64,000 nucleotides of DNA from Streptomyces ferrugineus (lineage in GTDB: Bacteria > Actinomycetota > Actinomycetes > Streptomycetales > Streptomycetaceae). Every line of letters starts with the position of its first letter. Positions within the stretch are counted from its first letter, which is position 1. A model generated the notes under the pieces. That model worked only from the letters and a program-made list of their open reading frames with translations. It was not told the DNA's origin and did not search any database. This document shows positions 33,964-41,323 of this stretch, piece after piece. The stretch spans positions 8,531,001-8,595,000 of the forward strand of contig NZ_CP063373.1 of NCBI RefSeq assembly GCF_015160855.1, written 5' to 3'. The translations under genes and the position numbers were made by a program.

Positions 33964-34857
33964 CTAGTACTGCGCCTGGAGATGCTCCCAGAACCCGTCC
34001 CGCAGCGCCCGCCGCAGATCCGCCTGCCCGCGCAGCGAGTACTGCAACAGCCCCTCCGCCTCCACCAGCAGATCCTGGTCCACCGACCCGGGCAGATACG
34101 GGTGCCCGGGCAGCAGTTCCACGAGCGACTCCCGCCCCCGCGCCGCGAGCCACTTCGCCGCGATCTGCGCGCCGACGAACCGGACGTCCTCTCGCGTCGG
34201 CCGGGCCCCCGCCGGCTCGTACGCGGCGGCCGTGCGCCGGGAGACGTACGGCTTGAAGAAGTCGAGGTCGAAGGTGCGCTGGCTGTCGACCTCCCAGAGC
34301 AGGGGCTCGGCCTGGTTACGGCCCTCGGGCGCCTCGATGCCCCACAGGTGCACCCGCGCCCCGTACCCCTGCGCCGCCTCGACCGCCGACACCAGGTCCT
34401 CGTCCCCGCCGAGCAGGGCCGCGTCGCTGATGGCGCGGTGTCTGGCGAGGGACTCCAGATCGGTGCGGATCAGTGAGTCGACGCCCTTTTGCTGGTTGTT
34501 GGCGTTGAGGTTGCCCAGTCGCACCTTCACATCGGGGAGTTCGGCGATCGACTGCTGCTCCGCGGTGTGGATGCGGCGCCGCGCGCCGTCGTACCAGTAG
34601 ACCCGCAGCAGCCTGCTGTCCGCGAAGATCGTGCGCGCCCTGTCGATGAGCGCCTCGATCAGCCCCTCGGCGTCCAGATCGAAGGCGCGGCGATCCTCCG
34701 TCCCGGCGACCAGCCGCCCGGCGGCCGCGTACAGGTATCCCGCGTCGACGAAGATCGCGTGTGTGGAGGGCGTCTTCGCCACCTCGGCGAGCATGCGTTG
34801 CAGCAGCTCGTTGGTGCGGTCGATGCGGGCGGTGAGTGCGCCGAGGTCGTCGTTCAT
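33964..34857 (-). CDS. NYN-domain (PIN-like) ribonuclease-type protein
   Basis: About 297 residues. The N-terminal NYN domain shows HAIFVDAGYLY (first acidic metal-binding Asp), KGVDSLIRTDL and ALLGGDEDLVSAVEAAQGYGA, the Asp pattern of NYN/PIN nucleases. The C-terminal part (about 190-297) is helical and perhaps substrate-binding. Such proteins cleave RNA; target unknown. ATG 34857 has GGAG 4-8 nt upstream; ATG 34866 and GTG 34881 in the same frame are alternatives. A coiled-coil-like leader (LTARIDRTNELLQRMLAEV) precedes the domain. Confidence 0.8.
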   Translation of the reverse strand: MNDDLGALTARIDRTNELLQRMLAEVAKTPSTHAIFVDAGYLYAAAGRLVAGTEDRRAFDLDAEGLIEALIDRARTIFADSRLLRVYWYDGARRRIHTAEQQSIAELPDVKVRLGNLNANNQQKGVDSLIRTDLESLARHRAISDAALLGGDEDLVSAVEAAQGYGARVHLWGIEAPEGRNQAEPLLWEVDSQRTFDLDFFKPYVSRRTAAAYEPAGARPTREDVRFVGAQIAAKWLAARGRESLVELLPGHPYLPGSVDQDLLVEAEGLLQYSLRGQADLRRALRDGFWEHLQAQY

Positions 34858-35064
34858 CGTCTCCATTGTCCCGGCGGTCACGCTGCGAACACAACCGGTC
34901 CCGGTCAGTCTCCCCTTGATCGCTCGACGGATACCTACCGGTCAGTACTTAGGCGTTCGAAAAATTTCTTTAGCGTAGGGAATGTTTGTAACACGAAGCA
35001 CGTTGGCTACCCGTGTGACCAAGTAGTTCTCCATCAGGAGGATGACCAGACGAAGGGAGAAGCC

Positions 35065-35217
35065 ATGCGCTTCGAAATCATGCGACTCGACGAGCTGGAC
35101 GGCACGGCCGTGGACAGCACCGTCGTGGACGCCGCCTCCGTCAACCGGATCGTTCAGCAGGCCGCCGCGACGGGGCAGCGGCTGTGGATCCGACCCGCCG
35201 AGACCACGGCCTCGTAA
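35065..35217 (+). CDS. 50-residue orphan protein in a single-gene unit
   Basis: MRFEIMRLDELDG start; acidic first half, hydrophobic VNRIVQQAAATG helix, end IRPAETTAS. No signal peptide, Cys or membrane span. GAAGGGAGAAG precedes the ATG. Upstream DNA (34960-35010) is unusually AT-rich for this window, and a 17-bp-stem terminator follows 26 bp after the stop, so it looks like a well-defined single-gene transcript. Not recognised. Could be a small regulator or a peptide precursor; no modifying enzymes are adjacent. Confidence 0.7.
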   Translation: MRFEIMRLDELDGTAVDSTVVDAASVNRIVQQAAATGQRLWIRPAETTAS

Positions 35218-35242
35218 CAGCAGCGGACCACCGCAGAAGCTT

Positions 35243-35282
35243 CGAAGCCCCCGTACGCCACACACGGCGTACGGGGGCTTCG
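35243..35282. terminator. Bidirectional 17-bp-stem terminator
   Basis: CGAAGCCCCCGTACGCC (35243-35259) and GGCGTACGGGGGCTTCG (35266-35282) pair perfectly around ACACAC, between the 50-residue gene and marC, which converge. Confidence 0.9.
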
Positions 35283-35295
35283 CGCTCACGGGGGC

Positions 35296-35901
35296 TCAGG
35301 CGCCCTGGATCACCTGGGTGACCCCGTTGATGATCTGCTGCACGGCGATCGCCGACAGCATCATGCCCGCGAGCCGTGTCACCAGGACCACGCCGCCGTC
35401 CTTGATGACCCGGATGATCAGCAGCGAGTACCGCATCACCAGCCACAGCACGACATGGATGGCGAGGATCGCCGACCACACCGACACCTGGGTGGCGACG
35501 CTGTCCGCCTTCTGCACGGCGAGGATGACCGACACGATCGCGCCCGGCCCGGCCAGCAACGGCATGCCCAGGGGTACGAGGGCGACGTTGACGTCCTTGG
35601 TCTGCTTCGGCTCGTCCGTCTTGCCGGTGAGCAGGTCGAGCGCGATCAGCAGGAGCAGCAGCCCGCCCGCGATCATCAGCGCGGGGACGGAGACATGCAG
35701 ATAGTCGAGGATCTGGTGGCCGAGGAGCCCGAACACGGTGATCACACCGCCCGCCACACAGACGGCCTGGAAGGCCATCCGCCGCTGCACCTTGACCGGC
35801 CGGCCGGCGGTGAGCGCGAGGAAGATCGGGGTGATCCCCGGGGGATCCATGATGACGAACAGGGTCAGGAAGAGAGAGCCGAAGACGGCGAGGTCGAACA
35901 T
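35296..35901 (-). CDS. MarC family integral membrane protein (NAAT family)
   Basis: 201 residues with six hydrophobic helices. Family motifs are FVIMDPPGITPIFLALT near the N-terminus and PLGMPLLAGPGAIVSV in the middle. MarC/NAAT proteins were once linked to multiple antibiotic resistance, but their transport substrate is uncertain. Length is usual for the family. The PHP phosphoesterase gene lies 69 bp upstream on the same strand, so co-transcription is likely. Confidence 0.9.
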   Translation of the reverse strand: MFDLAVFGSLFLTLFVIMDPPGITPIFLALTAGRPVKVQRRMAFQAVCVAGGVITVFGLLGHQILDYLHVSVPALMIAGGLLLLLIALDLLTGKTDEPKQTKDVNVALVPLGMPLLAGPGAIVSVILAVQKADSVATQVSVWSAILAIHVVLWLVMRYSLLIIRVIKDGGVVLVTRLAGMMLSAIAVQQIINGVTQVIQGA

Positions 35902-35970
35902 GGGTGAGCCTTGCGAAAGGGGCAGCCTGCGGCGCCGGGTGAGTCGAGACGGACCTGTGGGTGAGAGACC

Positions 35971-36828
35971 TCAGACCCCGCCGGCCCCGGGCACCGGAAA
36001 CGCCCCGGTGGCCCGCCGCGTGATCTCGCCGTACACCTCGGGGTCCGTCGTGTACTCACCGAGCACGCAGGTCTTGCGGCTGCCGTGGTAGTCGCTGGAC
36101 CCGGTCGGCAGCAGCCCGAGCTCCTTCGCCAGCCCGCGCAGCCGAGCGCGGGTGTCGGGGTCGTGGTCCATGTGGTCGACCTCGATGCCGTCGAGCCCGG
36201 CCGCGGCCAGCTCGGCGATCGCGGCCTCCGGCACCGTACGGCCCCGCTTGCTGGCGGCGGGATGCGCGAAGACGGCCACGCCGCCCGCGCCCTTGATCAG
36301 CCGGAGCGCCTCGAACGGGTCGGTCTCGTGCTTCTCCACGAACGCCCGCCCGCCGTCGGCCAGCCAGTCCTCGGTGAAGGCGTCGCCCACGGTCGGTACG
36401 ACCCCCAGCTCGACCAGTGCGGTGGCGACATGCGGCCGCCCGACCGAGCCGTCGCCGGCGATCCGCAGCACCTGTTCCCAGGTGACGGGCACGCCCAGCG
36501 CGTTGAGCTTGGCGACCATGCCCTTGGCCCGGGGCACCCGGTCGTCGCGCACCAGCTCACGCTCGGCGAGCAGCGCGGGCTCCTCGGGGTCGAAGAGGTA
36601 GGCCAGCATGTGCATGCTGACGCCGTCGATACGGCAGGACAGCTCGGCGCCGGTGACGAGGGTGAGCCCCTTGGGCAGCGCGGCGACGGCCTCGGCGTAC
36701 CCACGGGTGGTGTCGTGATCGGTGAGCGCGACGACGTCCAGCCCGGCCGCGGCGGCGTTGCGCACCAGCTCGGCCGGAGTGTCCGTACCGTCGGAAGCGG
36801 TGGAGTGGGTGTGCAGATCGATACGCAC
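35971..36828 (-). CDS. PHP-domain metal-dependent phosphoesterase
   Basis: 285 residues with the PHP signature: DLHTHSTASDGTDTP at the N-terminus, ALTDHDTTRGYAEA, a GAELSC segment, AVFAHPAA and GIEVDHMDHD, and a C-terminal GSDYHGSRK. These His/Asp residues build a trinuclear metal site; homologues hydrolyse nucleotides such as 3',5'-bisphosphates (RNase AM/TrpH-like). GTG 36828 is chosen because GGAG lies 8 nt upstream and the family starts at xRIDLHTH; the frame is open nine codons further. Confidence 0.9.
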   Translation of the reverse strand: MRIDLHTHSTASDGTDTPAELVRNAAAAGLDVVALTDHDTTRGYAEAVAALPKGLTLVTGAELSCRIDGVSMHMLAYLFDPEEPALLAERELVRDDRVPRAKGMVAKLNALGVPVTWEQVLRIAGDGSVGRPHVATALVELGVVPTVGDAFTEDWLADGGRAFVEKHETDPFEALRLIKGAGGVAVFAHPAASKRGRTVPEAAIAELAAAGLDGIEVDHMDHDPDTRARLRGLAKELGLLPTGSSDYHGSRKTCVLGEYTTDPEVYGEITRRATGAFPVPGAGGV

Positions 36829-36936
36829 GACGCGAACTCCAGTCGGGGACGGCACGGAAGGGACCGCTCAAGGATAACCGCATTTTCAACGCCCCTGTCA
36901 CACCCGCAGGCCATGAGCGCCCCCTACACGCACGCC

Positions 36937-37020
36937 CCCTGGGGCGCGGGGCTGTATCGATATGCGGCTCCGCCGCGTGGGCGCGACCAGCCACAAACAA
37001 CCCGCAGTCGCACACCCACA
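36937..37020. repeat. Streptomyces dispersed repeat (GCGGGGCTGTATCGATATGC type)
   Basis: CCCCTGGGGCGCGGGGCTG, TATCGATATGCGGCTCCGCC and GTGGGCGCGACCAGCC in this order match a repeat I recall as very common between Streptomyces genes. It lies between the PHP gene start and the stop of the DUF6758-like gene. It contains hairpins (CCCC..GGGG, GCGGCTCCGCCGC). Confidence 0.7.
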
Positions 37021-37045
37021 CCAAGCACCCGAGCTATTGGGCGCC

Positions 37046-37687
37046 CTACGGCTCAAGCAAGCGCGGCGACAACGCTCCGCAGGGCACCAGCTCCACCTCG
37101 GCCCCCGCGTCCCGCAGATCCGTCAGCACCAGCTCGTCGTACATCAACAGCCCCGACTGCTCGGGCCACATGACGGCCCACAGCCACATCCCGAGCGCCT
37201 CCCCCGCGAACACGGCACGGTCGTCCGGCGTGCCCGACACATGCCACAGCGGCGTGGGGCGACCGGCGGCGAGAACCTTGGCCTGGGGTGGCTTCTCGAC
37301 GTTCATGTACGACCCCGGATCCGGGCCGTCGATGCCGGCGTAGCGCGCACCGAACCCGACGCCGAGTTCCTCGGCCACCAGGATCAGCTCGCCCATCCCG
37401 CCGAGCGGCCCGGGCCCGGAGCAGGCCACGGCGCTGGCACGGCCTCCGCTGCGGTCGTCGCCCGCGCTGGCGACCCCGGTGAACAGCCAGCCGATCGGCA
37501 GCGGCCACGGCATCCACACCGGCACCTGCGTGCGATGCACGACCACACCGAGGGCCTCGACGCTGGGTGGGATCACGGGCTGCACCGGATGGACGGTGCC
37601 GTGCACGTCGCATTGCCAGGTGTCGGCGAAGAGTCCGGGAGCCCTGACCCGGCCACCACACTTCGGGCAACTGGGTTCGCCCCTCAT
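37046..37687 (-). CDS. DUF6758-like protein with N-terminal zinc ribbon
   Basis: 213 residues. The N-terminal CPKCGG with a later single Cys (WQCDVHG) suggests a small zinc-binding knuckle. The remainder is an uncharacterised domain with conserved-looking WMPWPLPIGWLFTGV, GPGPLGGMGELILVAEELGVG and a Trp-rich ALGMWLWAVMWPEQSG segment. I associate it with the Streptomyces family DUF6758 but cannot verify that. Possible membrane association by hydrophobic patches; no signal peptide. Function unknown. Confidence 0.75.
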   Translation of the reverse strand: MRGEPSCPKCGGRVRAPGLFADTWQCDVHGTVHPVQPVIPPSVEALGVVVHRTQVPVWMPWPLPIGWLFTGVASAGDDRSGGRASAVACSGPGPLGGMGELILVAEELGVGFGARYAGIDGPDPGSYMNVEKPPQAKVLAAGRPTPLWHVSGTPDDRAVFAGEALGMWLWAVMWPEQSGLLMYDELVLTDLRDAGAEVELVPCGALSPRLLEP

Positions 37688-37797
37688 AGGCCCCCACGGT
37701 CCTACCCCTTCTGCGTCACGTCAAGGACGATCACCCGTCCGGGCGGAACGGGTTCGTGAAAGGGCCGCGAAGGGGCCGCGAAGAGGCCGCACACTCT

Positions 37798-37826
37798 TTG
37801 CATCGTTAGCGTGCCTAACTTAATAT
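37798..37826 (+). promoter_or_regulatory. Sigma-70-type promoter with operator in spacer, leaderless start
   Basis: -35 TTGCAT (37798-37803), 17-bp spacer, -10 TAATAT (37821-37826). Transcription would begin at about 37833, the A of the MFS ATG. The spacer holds the inverted repeat GTTAG-CGTGC-CTAAC (37805-37819). No Shine-Dalgarno is present. Confidence 0.7.
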
Positions 37827-37832
37827 GTGTAT

Positions 37833-39041
37833 ATGCCATCTACTTTCCTCCGGCAGCCGCGGGCCGTGTGGGCGACCGCAGGCGCGTCCGTCGTCGCCTT
37901 CATGGGCATCGGACTCGTCGACCCGATCCTGCCGTCCATCGCCGGCGGCCTGCACGCCACTCCCGGGCAGGTCTCCCTGCTCTTCACCTCGTACTTCCTC
38001 ATCACGGCGGTGGCGATGCTGGTCACCGGCTTCGTCTCCAGCCGGATCGGCGGGCGCAGGACCCTGCTGCTCGGCCTCGCCCTCGTGATCGTCTTCGCCG
38101 CTCTCGCCGGCACCTCCGGATCGGTCGGCGAACTGGTCGGCTTCCGGGCGGGCTGGGGGCTGGGCAACGCCCTCTTCGTCTCCACCGCCCTCGCGGTCAT
38201 CGTCGGCGCGGCGGCCGGCGGCAGCGCGACGGCGATCCTGCTCTACGAGTCCGCCCTCGGCCTCGGCATGGCGTGCGGTCCGCTGCTGGGCGCGCTGCTC
38301 GGCGACGCCAGCTGGCGCTACCCGTTCTTCGGCACGGCCTTCCTGATGGCCGTCGGCTTCCTGTGCATCGCGGCGTTCCTGAAGGAGCAGCCGAAGCCGG
38401 CCCGCAAGACCGCACTGCTGGACCCCGTCAAGGCGCTCGGCCACGGCGGCCTGGCGTCGGCGGCGGTCTCGGCGTTCTTCTACAACTACACGTTCTTCAC
38501 CGTGCTGGCCTTCACACCGTTCGTGCTGGACATGAGCCCGTACCGGTCCGGTGCGGTGTTCTTCGCCTGGGGTGTGCTGCTCGCAGTGTCCTCGGTGATC
38601 GTGGCGCCGCGCCTGCAGAAGCGGTTCGGTTCGCTGAGGGTGCTCGGCGGGTCGCTGGTGCTGCTGGCCGTGGACGTGCTGGTCCTCGGCTACGGCGACC
38701 ACACCACCGCCGTCGTCTGCACGATCCTGTCCGGCGCGTTCATCGGCGTGAACAACACCGTCTACACGGAGCTGGCGCTCGGCGTCTCCGACGCGCCGCG
38801 CCCCGTGGCGAGCGCCGGCTACAACTTCGTGCGCTGGTTCGCGGCGGCGGCCGCCCCCTATTTCGCGCCGCGGATCGAGGAGTGGACCGGCAGCGTCCGG
38901 ATCCCGTTCGTGGTGGCGGCGGTCACGGCCGTGGCGGGAGCGCTCGTGGTCGTCGTACGGCGCGGGGCGCTCACCGACGAGGCTCAGGAGCTGGAGACGG
39001 CGCACGCCACCGAGGACAGTGTCACCGTCTTCGCCAACTGA
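37833..39041 (+). CDS. MFS efflux transporter
   Basis: About 402 residues, 12 predicted membrane helices. N-terminal half motifs: GIGLVDPILPSIAGGL, LFTSYFLITAVAMLVTGFVSSRIGGRRTLL (MFS motif A region) and the RAGWGLGNALF segment (motif B/C-like). It resembles drug/metabolite exporters of the DHA1 type. The start is placed at ATG 37833 because the promoter -10 ends 7 nt earlier, implying a leaderless transcript; GTG 37827 or ATG 37825 (other frame) are less likely. Regulation by a repressor binding the spacer repeat is inferred. Substrate unknown; a siderophore or xenobiotic is plausible. Confidence 0.85.
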   Translation: MPSTFLRQPRAVWATAGASVVAFMGIGLVDPILPSIAGGLHATPGQVSLLFTSYFLITAVAMLVTGFVSSRIGGRRTLLLGLALVIVFAALAGTSGSVGELVGFRAGWGLGNALFVSTALAVIVGAAAGGSATAILLYESALGLGMACGPLLGALLGDASWRYPFFGTAFLMAVGFLCIAAFLKEQPKPARKTALLDPVKALGHGGLASAAVSAFFYNYTFFTVLAFTPFVLDMSPYRSGAVFFAWGVLLAVSSVIVAPRLQKRFGSLRVLGGSLVLLAVDVLVLGYGDHTTAVVCTILSGAFIGVNNTVYTELALGVSDAPRPVASAGYNFVRWFAAAAAPYFAPRIEEWTGSVRIPFVVAAVTAVAGALVVVVRRGALTDEAQELETAHATEDSVTVFAN

Positions 39042-39082
39042 CGACTTTCAGCCACCGGTTGGTGAGGTTGCTCACGCGGCGC

Positions 39083-39667
39083 TCACTCCAGCGGGACGGA
39101 CCTGCGGGCGGGATCCCTCAGGTCCGTCCCGCTCGTCAGCCAGCGCTCCTGGAGGGCCTGGGCGCCGTGCACACGCTTCCAGGCGGCCTCGTTCGGCGTC
39201 ATCGGCAGCAGAGGCAGGAAGCGCACGGGGGCGAGGGGCTCGTCGAGTTCCAGGTCCTCGACCAGGCCGCCCGGCTCGCCGACCAGGACCGAGGTGAAGG
39301 GGGCGCCGGGCCACAGCGGCTCACCGACGTCCAGCGAGGCGCCCGAGGCCACGATCACGCCCTCCACCTGCGGGGACGCGGCGAGCACGGCCAGCGGGCG
39401 GAGCACCTTGTCGGTGTCGGCGAGCCCGGAGCGGACCGAGAGGACCAGCTCGACGCGGGGGCCCTTGACCGGGTCGGCGACCATCGCCGTGGGGTCGTTC
39501 ATGGGCTGCGCGGACATGCCGAGCGTGGCGTAGCGGACGATGTCGCCCTCCTGGAAACGGAGCACCTCGATACGGTCCGTGCCGAGGAAGGTGACCGCCG
39601 CGCGGGCGTCCGGTTCGCCCAGTGCGGTGCGCAGCCGGGCCTCGACCAGAGGAAGAACATCAGCCAT
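39083..39667 (-). CDS. Suppressor-of-fused (SUFU) domain protein
   Basis: 194 residues matching bacterial SUFU-domain proteins: conserved-looking YATLGMSAQPM, RVELVLSVR, PLWPGAPFTSVLV, FLPLLPMTPNEAAWKRVHGAQALQERW in pieces. Cytosolic. Some SUFU proteins are immunity factors in toxin systems, but no toxin gene is adjacent. ATG 39667 has no Shine-Dalgarno; a TATGCT hexamer (minus strand, 39679-39674) ends 7 nt upstream, suggesting a leaderless transcript. The gene converges on the MFS gene and diverges from the corA leader. Confidence 0.8.
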   Translation of the reverse strand: MADVLPLVEARLRTALGEPDARAAVTFLGTDRIEVLRFQEGDIVRYATLGMSAQPMNDPTAMVADPVKGPRVELVLSVRSGLADTDKVLRPLAVLAASPQVEGVIVASGASLDVGEPLWPGAPFTSVLVGEPGGLVEDLELDEPLAPVRFLPLLPMTPNEAAWKRVHGAQALQERWLTSGTDLRDPARRSVPLE

Positions 39668-39869
39668 GCCGCGAGCATAGAACTCGTCAGTACCGGGCAA
39701 AGCAGCGCCTTGACACTTCAGTCGGCTGATACTCTTGCCCGGTGTTCGGGGCAGCACGCAGAAGCGTCGCGATCGAGTCCCGACGCTGATTGAAACTCCC
39801 CTACGGGGAACCCCATACGGGGTATGGAACGTCCCTCACGAGGGACCGGCCGGAGGAGGTGGGGCTGTC

Positions 39870-39917
39870 ATGGATCGAAGTCGACCGTGCAGTACCACTC
39901 GCTCTTCCCGCCGCTGA
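39870..39917 (+). CDS. Putative 15-residue leader peptide upstream of corA
   Basis: ATG at 39870 with a strong Shine-Dalgarno GGAGGAGG (39852-39859, 10 nt spacing) encodes MDRSRPCSTTRSSRR then TGA. The codons include CGA twice, AGT twice, TCT and ACT, all rare in this GC-rich genome, which would slow ribosomes. It lies within the structured corA leader, so it may couple translation speed to leader folding or transcription termination, as CorL does ahead of Salmonella corA. Inference only. Confidence 0.5.
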   Translation: MDRSRPCSTTRSSRR

Positions 39918-40027
39918 TGTAGCTGATTCGGCTGTTCCGCTCCGGCTGACCGCCGTCCTTTCACGCTCGCGTCCCTCTACGGAAGAGCACTTCGTTTCGC
40001 TTTGCCTGATCGGCCTGATCTGAATCA

Positions 40028-40153
40028 GCAACGAAGCCCATCACCGCAACGGTGCGGTGCTCCCCGCTTTGTGGACGTGCCAAACATCCTGAAGTCAGGA
40101 CGTCCCCATTCCGGGCAGTTCCAGCCGTGCTGTGGTCCTCCACGCTTCGTTGC
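40028..40153 (+). ncRNA. Candidate cis-acting structured RNA in the corA leader (four-stem fold)
   Basis: P1: GCAACGAAGC (40028-40037) with GCTTCGTTGC (40144-40153), a perfect 10 bp over 126 nt. P2: CACCG/CGGTG (40042-40054) or the competing CACCGC/GCGGTG (40042-40059). P3: GGACG/CGTCC (40073-40105) enclosing TCCTGA-AG-TCAGGA (40087-40100). P4: GTGG/CCAC (40132-40143) stacked on P1. P1 ends 8 nt before the Shine-Dalgarno. It does not match a riboswitch class I know. Confidence 0.55.
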
Positions 40154-40174
40154 CCGTTGCGAAGGAGCCTGCTC

Positions 40175-41290
40175 ATGTCGATGATTCGTGACCTGCGTGC
40201 CGTGGTCCGCCCGGCCCGTCCGTCGCTGCGCAAGGACAGTGGTGCCTACGACACCACGCGCGACCCCGCGACCCCGTCGGCCGTCGTCGACTGTGCCGTC
40301 TACCGGGACGGCCGCCGCCTGGAGACCGACAAGCCGCTGACCCCGCACGAGGCGATGCGCCAGGTGCGGCGCGACGGCGGCTTCGTGTGGATCGGGCTGC
40401 ACGAGCCGACCGAGGCCGAATTCTCCGGTATCGCCGGCGAGTTCGGGCTGCACCCGCTGGCCGTCGAGGACGCGGTGCAGGCCCATCAGCGGCCCAAGCT
40501 GGAGCGCTACGACGACTCCCTGTTCACCGTGTTCAAGACCATCCACTACGTCGAGCACGACGAACTGACCGCCAACAGCGAGGTCGTCGAGACCGGCGAG
40601 GTGATGTGCTTCACCGGCCGGGACTTCTTCATCACCGTCCGGCACGGCGGGCAGGGCTCGCTGCGGGCCCTCAGGCACCGCCTCCAGGACGACCCCGAAC
40701 TGCTCGCCAAGGGCCCGTCGGCCGTGCTGCACGCCATCGCCGACCATGTCGTCGACGGGTACATCGCGGTCGCCGACGCGGTGCAGGACGACATCGACGA
40801 GGTGGAGACCGAGGTCTTCTCGCCGGGGCGCAAGGGCGCGCCGCGCGGTACGGACGCCGGCCGGATCTACCAACTCAAGCGTGAGGTCCTGGAGTTCAAG
40901 CGGGCGGTGTCGCCTCTCCTGCGTCCCATGCAGTTGCTGAGCGAGCGGCCGATGCGGCTGGTCGACCCGGACATCCAGAAGTACTTCCGGGACGTCGCCG
41001 ACCATGTCGCGCGCGTGCACGAGCAGGTCATCGGCTTCGACGAGCTGCTCAACTCGATCCTCCAGGCCAACCTCGCGCAGGCGTCCGTGGCGCAGAACGA
41101 GGACATGCGGAAGATCACCTCGTGGGCCGCGATCATCGCCGTACCGACGATGGTGTGCGGGGTGTACGGCATGAACTTCGACTACATGCCGGAGACACAG
41201 TGGAAGTACGGCTACCCGCTGGTCCTCGGCATCACGGTGACCATCTGTCTGGGCATCCACCGCACGCTGAAGCGGAACGGCTGGCTCTGA
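40175..41290 (+). CDS. corA: CorA-type magnesium/cobalt transporter
   Basis: 371 residues of the CorA 2-TM-GxN family. The large cytosolic domain (about 1-305) contains the long acidic/helical section VQDDIDEVETEVFSPG; the C-terminal region has TM1 ending in the YGMNF signature, a short periplasmic loop (DYMPETQWKYG) and TM2, then the basic tail LKRNGWL. It should form a pentameric Mg2+ channel in the plasma membrane. ATG 40175 follows GAAGGAG at 40161-40167. The frame is open about 40 codons upstream, but that part belongs to the structured leader. Likely controlled by that leader. Confidence 0.95.
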   Translation: MSMIRDLRAVVRPARPSLRKDSGAYDTTRDPATPSAVVDCAVYRDGRRLETDKPLTPHEAMRQVRRDGGFVWIGLHEPTEAEFSGIAGEFGLHPLAVEDAVQAHQRPKLERYDDSLFTVFKTIHYVEHDELTANSEVVETGEVMCFTGRDFFITVRHGGQGSLRALRHRLQDDPELLAKGPSAVLHAIADHVVDGYIAVADAVQDDIDEVETEVFSPGRKGAPRGTDAGRIYQLKREVLEFKRAVSPLLRPMQLLSERPMRLVDPDIQKYFRDVADHVARVHEQVIGFDELLNSILQANLAQASVAQNEDMRKITSWAAIIAVPTMVCGVYGMNFDYMPETQWKYGYPLVLGITVTICLGIHRTLKRNGWL

Positions 41291-41316
41291 CCGGGGCCGA
41301 TCCCGCTGGATAGGCT
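41287..41316 (+). promoter_or_regulatory. Candidate leaderless promoter of the 41324 gene
   Basis: CTGACC (41287-41292), 18-bp spacer, TAGGCT (41311-41316). Expected start at about 41323-41324, the A of the next ATG. No Shine-Dalgarno precedes that ATG. Confidence 0.5.
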
Positions 41317-41323
41317 GGGGTCC

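Larger units (their letters stand above)
39668..40174 (+). promoter_or_regulatory. Promoter and long structured leader of corA
   Basis: 507 bp without a conventional gene. TTGACA occurs at 39710-39715 with a TACTCT at 39730-39735 (14-bp spacing, short for sigma-70). Serial hairpins follow: TCCCC/GGGGA (39797-39809), ACCCC/GGGGT (39810-39823), which competes with CCATAC/GTATGG (39813-39827), and GTCCCT/AGGGAC (39831-39846). A 15-codon ORF (39870-39917) and a multi-stem fold (40028-40153) come next, then GAAGGAG and the corA ATG. Confidence 0.65.

Noticed and set aside
39083..39667. SUFU-domain protein as part of a toxin-immunity system
   Set aside because: No toxin, secretion or repeat-rich effector gene is adjacent; the neighbours are an MFS exporter and corA.
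39790..40023. 77-codon ORF through the corA leader
   Set aside because: No Shine-Dalgarno at its ATG and no domain; it overlaps the predicted hairpins. The 15-codon ORF in another frame has a far better ribosome-binding site.
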